A stretch of DNA of 64,000 nucleotides from Balaenoptera acutorostrata (Eukaryota; Chordata; Mammalia; Artiodactyla; Balaenopteridae). The stretch's first letter is position 1. Every line of letters begins with the position of its first letter. The notes below the pieces were generated by a model, which saw nothing but the letters and a program-made list of their open reading frames with translations, was not told where the DNA came from and ran no database searches. Location: positions 61,277,506-61,341,505 of the forward strand of contig NC_080080.1 in the NCBI RefSeq assembly GCF_949987535.1, in the 5' to 3' direction. The position numbers were made by a program, and so were the translations under genes. Below, piece by piece: positions 24,832 to 35,224 of the stretch.

Positions 24832-24893
24832 CCTGCAGTTGGCCTCCTCAGCCATTGCCTGCATGCCTGCAGTTGGCCTCCTCAGCCATTGCC
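24832..24893 (+). repeat. 34-bp-period duplication in the L1M 5' region
   Basis: A 28-bp unit (cctgcagttggcctcctcag then ccattgcc) occurs at 24832-24859 and again, identical, at 24866-24893, separated by tgcatg. Perfect identity in an otherwise decayed element suggests a recent slippage or local gene conversion. Confidence 0.95.
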
Positions 24894-25440
24894 ACCTATG
24901 CGGCCCACCCACCACTGTATGTGTGTCTACAACAGGACCCTGCCACTACACAGGCACCTGCAGCTAAAGCCCTCAGCTGAGTGTGTGCACACAACCAGCT
25001 CTGGCTACCACTGCTGCCTGCCCTGGTCCCTAGCCATTTGACCTGGATGCATTGCTGAGGACTCCCAACAGCTGTCATAGCCACTGTGGGACCCCTGCAG
25101 TTCTCACTAAGGACTACAGATGTCAATGCTGTAGTCGCAAGTGGCCTAAGCTAAAGAGACAACATGACCCCCAAGAGCCAATGCTGCCATACTCCTCTGC
25201 ACTTGGCATCCTGCATCACTACATCCAGGGATACAGCTCAATCCAGCATCCCCAGGGAAAGTCATTCCATAAAGTCTGGAAGAGGTGATTGCTTCTTTAA
25301 TTGTGCAGATATCTACACAAAGCTACAGGGATAATGAATAATCAAGGAAACCTGATGCCACCAAAAGAATACAGTAAACTTCCAGTAACTGGTCCCTAAG
25401 GAAAAGAGATCCAGGAATTCCTCAACAAAGACTTTAAAAT

Positions 25441-25812
25441 ATGTACACCTGGGGCTTCCCTGGTGGCACAGTGGTTGAGAGTCTGCCTGCCAATGCAGGG
25501 AACACGGGTTCGTGCCCTGGTCTGGGAAGATCCCACATGCCGCAGAGCAACTGGGCCCGTGAGCCGCAATTACTGAGCCTGCACGTCTGGAGCCTGTGCT
25601 CCGCAACAAAAGAGGCCGCGATAGTGAGAGGCCCGCACACCGCGATGAAGAGTGGCCCCCGCTCACCACAACTAGAGAAAGCCCTCGCACAGAAACGAAG
25701 ACCCAACACAGCCATAAATAATAAATAAAAATAAAAATAAAAATTATTAAAAAAAATATGTACACCTGGAACTAAAACAATATTGTAAATCAATTATACT
25801 TTAAAAAAAGAA
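25441..25812 (+). mobile_element. Very short L1 3'-tail insertion, split by a CHR SINE
   Basis: Outside the SINE only about 55 bases of L1 3' end remain: 'tgtacacctggaactaaaac', 'aatattgtaaatcaattata', then an A-rich tail. It interrupts the L1M exactly where 'actttaaaat' would continue into 'aattgttcta'. The host bases tttaaaat are duplicated on both sides (25433-25440 and 25813-25820). This is an extremely 5'-truncated retrotransposition. Confidence 0.85.
25453..25752 (+). mobile_element. CHR-type SINE (tRNA-derived, cetacean)
   Basis: A RNA polymerase III-type retroposon. The head is tRNA-like, with an A-box region 'tggcacagtggttgagag' and a B-box 'ggttcgtgccc' (one change from the usual gttcgagcc). 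The tRNA-unrelated body includes 'tgggaagatcccacatgccg', 'cctgtgctccgcaacaaaag' and 'aaacgaagacccaacacagc'. The tail is (aaataaa)n. A 17-bp target duplication, aaaatatgtacacctgg, flanks it (25436-25452 and 25753-25769). It sits inside the short L1 tail, which itself lies inside the L1M. Open frames across it (up to 150 codons antisense) are not genes. Confidence 0.97.
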
Positions 25813-26500
25813 TTTAAAATAATTGTTCTAAAGATGCTCAGAGAACTACCAGAGAACACAGTTAAGCAATTCAATGATACCAGTAAAAAAAGTACAAAAA
25901 GAAAATGAGTTCAACAAAGTGATAAAAAATATTAAATATAAACAAACAAAATTTGGAGTTGAAGAATACAATAACTAAACTGAAGAATTCAATAGAGAGC
26001 TGCAACAGCAGATTGGCTAAGCAGAAGAAAAACTAAATAAGCACAAAGGCAAATCAATTGAAATTAATCAGAGGAGCAAAAATTAAAAAGAATAAAAATG
26101 AGTGAAGAAATCCTACATGATCTATAGTATACCATCAAAAGAACCAATTTGTGAATGATTTGAATTCCAGAAGGAAGAGAGAGAAAGAAGGTGACAGAGA
26201 CTTATTTAAAGAAATAATGACTGAGAACTTCCCAAATCGGAAGAGAAATTTGGATATTCAAATTAATGAAGCTCATAGGTTACCAAATATAATTAATTTA
26301 AAGAGATCTTTTGCCAGACACATTTTAATAAAACTGTCAAAAATCAAAGACAAAACGAGAATCTTAAAGGCAGAAAGAGGGGAAAAATATCTTGTAACTT
26401 GCAAAGAAACCACCATAAGGTTGTTTATTAGCAGACTTCTCAGCAGAAAGCTTACAGGGCAGAAGGGTGTGGGATAATATATTCAAAGTACTGGCAGAAA
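25813..26500 (+). pseudogene. L1M ORF1 remnant
   Basis: Remnant of the L1 ORF1 RNA-binding protein gene. After the insertion the sequence resumes with coiled-coil-like coding sequence ('aagatgctcagagaactacc', 'ttgaagaatacaataactaa'), then the frame at 26151-26477. That frame's translation keeps the ORF1 signature of a Lys/Arg/Glu-rich hinge followed by 'EIMTENFPN', then 'RILKAERGEKYLVTCKET'. Frameshifts and stops break it into pieces, so no product is expected. The upstream half lies before 25433 and is harder to read. Confidence 0.85.
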
Positions 26501-27170
26501 AAACTGTTAACCAAGGATACTTTACCTGGCAAAGCTGTCCATCACAAATGAAAGATAAATAAAGACTTTCCCAGATAAACAAAAGCTGAGGAATTTATTA
26601 CCAATAGACCTGCCTTTTAGAAATGCTGAAAGGAATTTGTCAAGCCAAAATGAAAAGATGCTAAGTAATAACAAGAAAACATATGAAAATATACAACACA
26701 TTCATAAAAGTAAATTGGTAAAAGTAAAAAGATTAGAATACTCTAGAATTGTAATGTGGTGGAGTGTTAACCACAAAACTCTACTATAATGGTTTACTTA
26801 CAGAATATTAAAAATAACTACAGCTACAATAATTTGTTAATGGACACACATATAAAAAGAGGTAAATTGTGACGTCAAAATATTTAAAAAGGGGATAAGG
26901 AGATATCATTTTTGTAAGCAATCAAAGTTAATTTGTTATCCGTTTAAAGTAGACTGTTATATCTATAAGATATTTTATGTGAGCCTTATAGTAACCATAA
27001 ACCAAAAACTTACAGTAGATTCTTAACATATAAAAAGGAGGATATCAAAACATAACAACACAGAAAATTATCAGTTCACTTAGGAAGGCAGCAAGAGAGG
27101 AAGAAAGGAACACGGGAACTACAAAGAAAGGAAGAAAAACCAATAGGATGGCATTAATGAGGTCTTACTT

Positions 27171-30100
27171 ATTAATTACTCTAAATGAAATGGATTGAAT
27201 TCTTCAATCAAAAGACATAGAGTGGCTAGATGAATAAAAAAAAACAAGCGATACAATTATATGCTGCCTAGAAGAGACCCACTTCAGCTTTAAGGGCACA
27301 CATAGGCTTAAAGTAAGAAATAAATAAAAAAATGGAAAAAGATATTCCATATAAATGGAAACCAAAAGAGTGCAGGAATAGCTATACTTATGTCAAACAA
27401 AATAGGCTTTAAGTCAAAAATTGTAACTGGAGACAAAAAAAAAAAGGTAAACTAAGGTAAACAATATAACAATTGTTACTAAATATGCACTCAACTTGGA
27501 GGATCTAAATATATTAAGCAAATAGTAACAGGTATAAAGGGAGAAATAGACAACTATACAGTAATAATAGGGGACTTGAATACTCCATTTTCAACAATGG
27601 ATAGATTATTTGACAGAAAACCAACAAAGAAATGTTGGACTTGAACCATGCTTTATACCAAATAGTCCTATAAGACATATACAGAACATTTATTCCATTC
27701 AACAGCAGAAGAATACACATTCTTCTCAAGCACATACGGAACATTCTACAGATTAGATCATATAATAGGTAACAAAACAAGTCTAAGAAAATTTGAGATT
27801 AAAATGATACTAAGTTTCCAATCACAATGGTATGAAACTAGAAATCACTAGTAAATAAGAAAGCTGTAAAATTCACAAATATGTAGAAATTAAACAACAC
27901 ACCCCTCAACAATTTGTCAAGGAAGAAATCAAGTGGAAAATCAAAAAATATATTGAGACAAACAAATATGGAAGCTAAATATGCTAAAACCTATGGGATG
28001 TTGCAAAAGCAGTTCTAAAAAGGAAATTTATAGTGATAAATATTGATACCTACATTAAGAAAAAAGAGAGAGACTTCAAACAATATAAAGCTACACATTG
28101 AGGAACTAGAAAAAGAACAAACTAGGCCCAAAGTTAGCAGAGGAAAGAAATAATAAAAATCAGAGCAGAAACAGAGACCAAATAAACATTAAAAAAGATT
28201 GAAGCCAAGGATAGATACATAACTTGCTTAATAAATAATGCACTATAATCTGTCTTCACTGATCAAGCTCACTTTGTTGCTACAAAAACTTGCCTGTCCT
28301 CCAAGCGTCATGTAGCCTAAACAATAAGATTTTGCCCAGATTGTTTTTCAGGAATTTGGAGTCCAATGTGTTCAGTTTGAGCTCAAGCCAGTTAAGACTG
28401 GTTGGGATCACCAACCCTCCAAATGGGCATGCATGAGTGTCAAATCTGTGACATTTTGTCATCAGAGGGCCAAAAACTCCACTGTCAGAACAGGCTAATG
28501 CTACCATTTTTTGAACATGCATCCAATGAAGGAGTCCTTAGCTTAGGTGCACCTGTGTAGCACAACATTTACCTTACATTTTTCTTATCTTCAATCACCT
28601 TTCCCTATGCTCCCCATGACTCAGCTTTATCACATAAATATCCAACACCCTCACCTTTGTGGAGGCAGATTTGAAATTTTTTCTTCTATCTCCTCAGTTG
28701 ACTGCCTCATGAATAAACCTTTTCTCTGCTGTGAATCTCAGTGTCTCAATGTTTGGCGTGCTTCACGTTGGGCAAAAAAACTGGGTTCAGTAACAAGATC
28801 AACAAAACTAATAGCTAGTTTTTTGAAAACATAAATACAATTGACAAAACTTTAGCTAGACAAATTAAGAAAACACTCAAATAGATCAAATCAGAAATGA
28901 AAGACATTACAGTGATACCACATAAATACAAAAAGTCAGAAAATGCTACTATGAAAATTATATGCAAATAATTTGACAACCTGGAAGAAATGGATGAGTT
29001 TCTAAGAACACACAAACTAATAAGACTATATCATGAAGAAATAGAAAATCTGAACAGACCTATATTTTTTAATGAGATTGAATCAGTAATCAAAACTACC
29101 CAGTGTGGAAAAGCCCAGGATGAGTTAGGTGGTTTCACTGGTGAGTTCTACCAAACATTTAATGAAGAATTAATAGAACTCCTTATTAAGCTCTTCCCAA
29201 AAAACTGAAGAAGAGGGAGTACTCCTGAACTTGTTTTACAAGGCCAGCATTACCCTGATATCAAAGCCAGACAAACACACTGCAAGAAAACTACAGACCA
29301 ATATCCATGATGAACATAAATTCAAAAATTATCAACAAAATATTAACAAGCCAAAGTCAATTATATATTAAAAGGATCATACACCATGATAAAATAGGAT
29401 TTATCCCTGGGATGCAAGAATGGTTCTAATATGCAAATCAATAAATGTGATGTACCATATTAATAGAATGAAAGATAAAAATCATATGATTATCTCAATA
29501 GATACAGAAAAAGTTTTTGACAAAATACAGTATCCTTTCATGGTAAAAATGCTCAACGTCTGGTTATAGAAGGAATGTGCCTTAACATAAGAAAGGCAAT
29601 ATTTGACAAGCCCACATATAGCATCATACTTAATGGTGAGTCATTGAAAGTTTATTTTCTAAGATCAGGAACAAGACAAGGGTGCCCAGTCTCACTACTT
29701 CTATTCAACACAGCATTGAAAGTCCTAGCCAGAACAATCAGGCAAGAAAAAGTATCCAAATCAGAAAGGAAAAAGTAAAATGAAGAAGTAAAATTTGCAT
29801 GTAGATAATATAAGCTTACATATAGAAAACCCTAAAGACTACAATCAAAAACTTTTAGAACTACTCAGTTAATTCAGGAAAGTTGTAGATTACCAAATAA
29901 ACATCAGAAATCACTTGTGTTTCTATACACTACCAACAAAATATCAGGAAAATAAATCAATAAAACAATCATTCAAAATGGAATAAATAACAATAAAATA
30001 GTTAGGAATAAAATTAAACAAGGAAGTGCAAGGTCTGTAGACTGAAAACTATAAGATGTTGATGAAAGAAATTGAAGAACACACAAACAAATGGAAAGAT

Positions 30101-31507
30101 ATCAAACATTCATGTATTGGAATAAGTAATATTGTCAAAATGCCCATATTACCCCAAGCCATCTATAGATCTAATGCAAACTCTATCAAAATACCAATGG
30201 CATTTTTCACAGAAATAGAAAAACATTACTAAAATTTCTATGGAACCACAAAAGACATCAAATAGCCAACACAACATGAAAAAGAAGAAAAAAGCCAGAG
30301 GCATCACACTTCCTGATTTCAAAGGAGGCTACAAAGTTATAACAATTAAAACAGTATAGTAATGGATAAAAATAGACTATTTGAAGAGATTGAGAGCCCA
30401 GAAATAAACCCTGTAATACACGGTCGACTAATATTTCACAAGAGAGCCAAGAAAACTCAATGAGGAAAGGACAGTCTCTTCAATAAATGGTGTTGTGAAA
30501 GTTGGAACACCAAATGCAGAAAAATAAAATTTGCACCTTACCTTACACAACTCACAAATATGAACTCAAAATGCATTAACTACTTAAACAGAAGACCTGA
30601 AATCATAAAACACCTAGAAGAAAACATAGAGAAAAAGTCTCTTTGACATGGTCTTGCAAACATTTTCTGGATATGACACCAAAAGCAAAAACAACAAAAG
30701 CAAAAATTAAGTGGGACTACATCAAACCAAATAGTTTCTGACAGCAAAAGATACATTCAACAAAACAGAATAGGCACTCTTCAGATTGGGAAAAATAATT
30801 GCGAGTCATATATCTGATAATGAGTTAACATCCAAAATATATAACAAATTCATACAAATGAATCACAACCCACCCCCAAATAATCCAATTTTAAAAATGA
30901 GCAGGGGTACTAAACAGACATTTTTCAAAGAAGACATCCAAATGGACAATGGGTAGATGAAAAGGTGCTCGACAGAACTAATCATCAGGGAAATGCAAAT
31001 CAAAACCACAGTGAGACATAGCCTTACACAGTTAGAAAGGCTATCATCAAGAAGACAAGAGATAACAAGTGTTGGGGAGGATATGGAGTAAAAGAAACCC
31101 TCGTGCAATGTTGGTGGGAATGTTAATCCATTTGGCCACTATGGAAAACAGTATGGAGATTCATCAAAAAATTAAAAATAGAACTACCATATGATTCAGC
31201 TATCCCACTTCTGAGTATATGTCCAAAGAAAATGAAAACAGCATTTCAAAATGATATCTGCACTCCTGTGTTCATTGCAGAATTATTCACAATAGCCAAA
31301 AGATGAAAACAACCTAAATGCCTATCAATGGATAAATGAATAAAGAAGATGTATATGTATACAATGGAATAATATTTAGCCATGTAAAATGGAAAGGGAA
31401 ATCCTGCCTTTTGCAACAACTTGAGTGAAACTTGAGGGAATTATGCTAAGTGAAATAAGTCAGATAGAAAAAGACAAATACTGTATGATATCACTTTGTA
31501 TATGGGG
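27171..31507 (+). pseudogene. L1M ORF2 remnant (endonuclease/reverse transcriptase)
   Basis: Remnant of L1 ORF2. The endonuclease part begins near 27171; the 'CCLEETHFSFKGTHRLK' region lies at about 27261-27315. The solo LTR splits it at 28199/28796. The reverse-transcriptase part follows: the frame 28990-29208 carries 'RTHKLIRLYHEEIENLNRPI' and 'GFTGEFYQTFNEEL'; the frame 29575-29778 carries '[12 protein letters not shown]', the conserved RT palm-region motif. The catalytic FADD-type motif is degraded to sequence around 29795-29815. The C-terminal part ends near the stop around 31500. Many stops and frameshifts make it non-functional. Confidence 0.9.
28200..28795 (+). mobile_element. Solo LTR of a class I (ERV1-type) endogenous retrovirus
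   Basis: A 596-bp element with TG at its start (tgaagccaag) and CA at its end (cagtaaca). It is flanked by the 4-bp duplication agat (28196-28199 and 28796-28799). Removing it rejoins L1M ORF2 sequence exactly. A polyadenylation signal AATAAA lies at 28712-28717, with a U5-like 'cacgttgggcaaaaaaactg' afterwards. No gag, pol or env sequence accompanies it, so it is a solo LTR left by recombination. The 4-bp duplication fits class I ERVs. I cannot name the LTR family. It is transcribed, if at all, only from its own old promoter. Confidence 0.88.
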
Positions 31508-31878
31508 TCTTGAAAAGTTGAAAACATAGAAATAGAGAGTAGAATGGTGGTTACCAGAAGCTGGAGGTGGAGGAGATGAGGAGATATTGGTCAAACAGCA
31601 CAAATTTCCAGGTTTAAGATGATAAATTCTGGAGATCTAATGTACAGTGTGGTGATTATATTCAATAATACTGCTTTATACTTGACAGTTGTTGAGAGAG
31701 TAAATCTTAAATGTTCTCACCAAAAGTAGGAAATGATAATTATGTAATGGAGGTGTTAACTAAAGCTGCGGTGTAATCAGTTTACTATATATAAGTGTAT
31801 CAAATTAACATGTTGTACACTTTAAGCTTACACAACATTATATGTCAATTATATCTCAATAAATCTGGAGGGGGGAAA

Positions 31879-32314
31879 ATATGGTTTAAAAATTTTATTT
31901 GGTTACTTGCTAAAAATTTATGTCCTTGTGCTTTGTCTCATCCATTAAGAAAAATAATCCTGAATGAGAAGTAACATTTTTGTTCATAAATTCAAAGTTT
32001 CCTCTTAAATCAAACCAAATTGATTACCATGCACCAATTTGTGGTAGCATTTTTGAGGGACTATCACAGAATAAAGAGTGTTAAAGCATACAAACTTTGC
32101 TTTTCCAACTGAAAGCTATTTCTACTAGTTGTGCTACTCAGAAATCTGTATACTTGCTACTCTGATTTAGGAACTTACCTAAAAGTTTTCCAATAATAAA
32201 CTCCAGAGGTGAGCCAAGATCTTACCTTTCAACTCATAAAAAAGTTGGGTTAGTTATGCCTCTTGCCATTCCCTTAGCACTCAGTGTTCATTCCATATTA
32301 CTATTTCCTGCTAG
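31879..32314. other. Unique DNA between two L1s, no gene seen
   Basis: About 440 bases of non-repetitive AT-rich sequence separating the L1M from the TSD of the next L1. No gene or repeat recognised. Confidence 0.6.
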
Positions 32315-32330
32315 TAGATATTTACTCTTA
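32315..32330. repeat. Target-site duplication, left copy
   Basis: tagatatttactctta, identical to 38053-38068. It borders the 3' end of the - strand L1. Confidence 0.95.
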
Positions 32331-32695
32331 TATATATATATATATATATCTTTATTGGAGTATAATTTCTTTACAATGTTGTGTTAGTTTCTGCTGTACA
32401 ACAAAGTGAATCAGCTACATGTATACATATATCCCCCTATCCTCTCCCTCTTGAGCCTCCCTCCCACCCTCCCTATCCCACCCCTCTAGGTCATCACAAA
32501 GCACTGAGTTGATCTCCCGCTGCTATGCAGCAGCTTCCCACTAGCTATCCATTTTACATTTGGTAGTGTATATATGTCAATGCTATTCTCTCACTTTGTC
32601 CCAGCTTCCCCTTCCCCTCCGTGTCCTCAAGTCCATTCTCTATGTCTGCGTCTTTATTCCTGCCCTGCCATTAGGTTCATCAGTACCATTTTGTT

Positions 32696-34785
32696 TTAGA
32701 TTCCATATATGTGTGTTAGCATATGGTATTTGTTTTTATCTTTCTGACTTACTTCACTCTGTATGACAGACACTAGGTCCATGCACCTCATTACAAATAA
32801 CTCAATTTTGTTTCTTTTTAAGGCTGAGTAATATTCCATTGTATATATGTGTCACATTTTCTTTATCCATTCATTTGTTGATGGACACTTAGGTTGCCTC
32901 CATGTCCTGGCTATTGTAAATTGTGCTGCAATGAACATTGCAGTCCATGTATCTTTTTGAATGATGGTTTTCTCAGGGTATATGCCTAGTAGTGGGATCA
33001 CTGGGACATACTGTAGTTCTATTTTTAGTTTTTTTAAGGAACCTCCATACTGTTCTCCATAGTGGTTGTATCAATTTACATTCCCACCAACAGTGCAGGA
33101 GGGTTCCCTTTTCTCCACACCCTCTCCAGCATTTATTGTTTCTAGATTTTTTGATGATGGCCATTCTGACTGGTGAGAGGTGATACCTCACTGTGGTTTT
33201 GATTTGCATTTCTCTAATGATTAGTGATGTTGGGCATCTTTTCATGTGTCTGTTGGCTATCTGTATGTCTTTTTTGGAGAAATGTCCATTTAGGTCTTCT
33301 GACCATTATTGGATTGGGTTGTTTGTTTTTTGATATTGACCTGCATGAGCTGTTTGTATATTTTGGAGATTAATCCTTTATCAGTTGCTTCGTTTGCAAA
33401 TATTTTCTCCCATTCTGAGGGTTGTCTTTTCGTCTTGTTTATGGTTTCCTTTGTTGTGCAAAGCTTTTAAGTTTCATTAGGTCCCATTTGTTTACTTTTG
33501 TTTTTATTTCCATTTCTCTAGGAGGTGCATCAAGAAGGATCTTACTGTGATTTATGTCATACAGTGTTCTGCCTATATTTTCCTCTAAGAGTTTTATAGT
33601 GTCTGGCCTTACATTTAGGTCTTTAATCCATTTGAGTTTATTTTTGTGTATGGTGTTAGTTAGTGTTCTAATTTCATTCTTTTACATGTAGCTGTCCAGT
33701 TTTCCCAGGACCATTTATTGAAGAGGCTGTCTTTTCTTCATTGTATATTCTTGTCTCCTTTGCCATAGATAAGGTAACCACATGTACGTGGGTTTATCTC
33801 TGGGCTTTCTATCCTGTTCCATTGATCTATACTCCTGTTTTTGTGTCAGTACCATACTCTGTTGATTACTGTAGCTTTGTAGTATAGTCTGAAGTCAGGG
33901 AGCTTGATTCCTCTAGCTCCGTTTTTCTTTCTCAAGATTGCTTTGGCTATTAGGGGTCTTTTTTATTTCCATACAAATTGTGAAATATTCTGTTCTAGTT
34001 CTGTGAAAAATGCTGTTGGTAATTTGATAGGGTTTGCATTGAATCTGTAGATAGCATTGGGTAGTATGGTTATTTTCAAAATGTTGGTTGCTCTGATCCA
34101 AGGACATGATATATCTCTCCATCTGGTTGTACCATCTTTGATTTCTTTCATCAGTGTCTTATAGTTTTCTGTATACAGTTCTTTTGCCTCCTTAGATAGG
34201 TTTATTCCTAGTTATTTTATTATTTTTGTTGCAATGGTATATGACAGTGTTTCCTTAATTTCTCTTTCTGATTTTTCATTGTTAGTGTATAGGAACGTAA
34301 GAGATTTCTGTGCATTAATTTTGTATCCTGCTATTTTACAAAACTCATTGATTAGCTATAGCAATTTTCTGATGGCATCTTCAGGATTTTCTATGTATAG
34401 TATCATGCCATCTGCAAACAGTGACACTTTCACTTCTTCTTTTCCAATTTGGATTCTTTTTATTTCTTTTTCTTCTCTGATTGCCATGGCTAACACTTCC
34501 AAAACTATGTTGAATAATAGTGGTGAGAGTGAGCACCCTGTCTTGTTCCTGACCTTAGGGGAAGTGCTTTCTTTTTGTCACCTTTGAGAATGATGTTGGC
34601 TGTGTGTTTGTCATATACGGCTTTTATTATGTTGAGGTAGGTTGACTCTATGCCCACTTTCTGGAGGGTTTTTATCATAAATGGGTGTTGAATTTTATCA
34701 AAAATGTTTCTGCATCTATTGAGATTATCATATGGTTTTTATCCTTCAACTTGTTAACATGGTATATAACATTGACTGGTTTGTG
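32696..34785 (-). pseudogene. L1 ORF2 remnant, 3' half
   Basis: Covers ORF2 from the RT motif 'ISIDAE' (about 34706-34723) to the C terminus near 32696. The frame 32973-33245 keeps the C-terminal ORF2 text '[12 protein letters not shown]', '[20 protein letters not shown]', the Cys-rich region. Frames at 33913-34151 hold 'WRDISCPW' and '[14 protein letters not shown]'. Frame breaks separate these pieces. The endonuclease and the N-terminal RT part are deleted, so no activity is possible. Confidence 0.93.
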
Positions 34786-34901
34786 AGATGGAAGATAGAA
34801 TGGTGGAAATAACTGCCACAGAGCAGAATAAAGAAAAACGAATGAAAAGAAAGGAGGACAGTATCAGAGACCTCTGGGACAATATTAAGTGCACCAACAT
34901 T
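34786..34901 (+). other. Inverted ORF1 segment inside the - strand L1
   Basis: Read on the + strand this gives the ORF1 text 'EDRMVEITATEQNKEKRMK' then 'SIRDLWDNIKCTNI'. In a normal L1 it directly follows the coiled-coil part that lies antisense at 34901-35015. So about 116 bp of ORF1 is flipped relative to the rest of the element, with roughly a dozen bases lost at the junction. The other junction joins it to mid-ORF2. Confidence 0.9.
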
Positions 34902-35224
34902 CTTCTGCCTCAGTTATTCTGCTATTGATTACTTTGAGAGTATTTTTAATTTCAGTTATTGTGTTGTTCATTACTGTTCATTACTATTTGTTTGCTCTTT
35001 AATTCTTCTAGGTTAAATGTTAACCTAGAAGAATTAAATGTTAAATGTTTCTTATATTTTCTCTATTCTATTTCTGAGATTTTGGATCATCTTTACTATC
35101 ATTACTCTGAATTCTTTTTCAGGTAGTTTGTCTATTTCCTCTTCATTTATTTGGTCTTGTGGTTTTTTTATCTTACCCCTTTGCCTGCAAGATATTTCTC
35201 TGTCTTCTCATTTTTTTCTATTTT
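34901..35224 (-). pseudogene. L1 ORF1 remnant, N-terminal part
   Basis: On the - strand a start codon near 35212 gives 'MRRQRNILQ', similar to the normal L1 ORF1 start, then 'NEEEIDKLPEKEF' in another frame and the coiled-coil 'TITEIKNTL'...'INSRITEAEE'. Frameshifts are present. It ends at the inverted segment. A 16-bp inverted duplication disrupts the middle (35001-35035). Confidence 0.85.
35001..35035. repeat. Perfect 16-bp hairpin in L1 ORF1
   Basis: Arms aattcttctaggttaa (35001-35016) and ttaacctagaagaatt (35020-35035) are perfect reverse complements with a 3-base loop, atg. The normal L1 sequence here has only one arm, so the second arm is an added inverted copy. A short direct echo, taaatgttaaatgt, follows at 35034-35047. 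Confidence 0.97.

Larger units (their letters stand above)
24335..31878 (+). mobile_element. Near-full-length ancient L1M (LINE-1), interrupted
   Basis: A LINE-1 retrotransposon copy, now dead, that once encoded an RNA-binding ORF1 protein and an endonuclease/reverse-transcriptase ORF2. Order seen: a GC-richer 5' region (24335-25432), ORF1 remnant, an inter-ORF spacer of roughly 0.6 kb, ORF2 remnant, and a 3' UTR ending 'atatctcaataaatctgg'. The long spacer and 3' end are those of an old mammalian L1M subfamily (L1MA/L1MB/L1MC grade). Subtracting the insertions at 25441-25812 and 28200-28795 leaves about 6.6 kb, close to full length. All frames are broken by stops and indels. No poly(A) or target duplication is visible at the ends. 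The 5' boundary is approximate. Confidence 0.9.

Noticed and set aside
25453..25530. A real tRNA gene at the SINE head
   Set aside because: The A and B boxes belong to the tRNA-derived SINE head; the body, A tail and target duplications show a retroposon, and no tRNA cloverleaf with a proper 3' end is formed.
25313..25793. 150- and 119-codon - strand frames and a 95-codon + strand frame
   Set aside because: They lie across the CHR SINE and its flanks; the same frames recur in the second SINE at 54861-55155. They reflect the SINE's GC-rich, stop-poor body.
28200..28795. A remaining provirus next to the LTR
   Set aside because: L1M ORF2 sequence resumes immediately on both sides of the 4-bp duplication, so there is no internal retroviral region.
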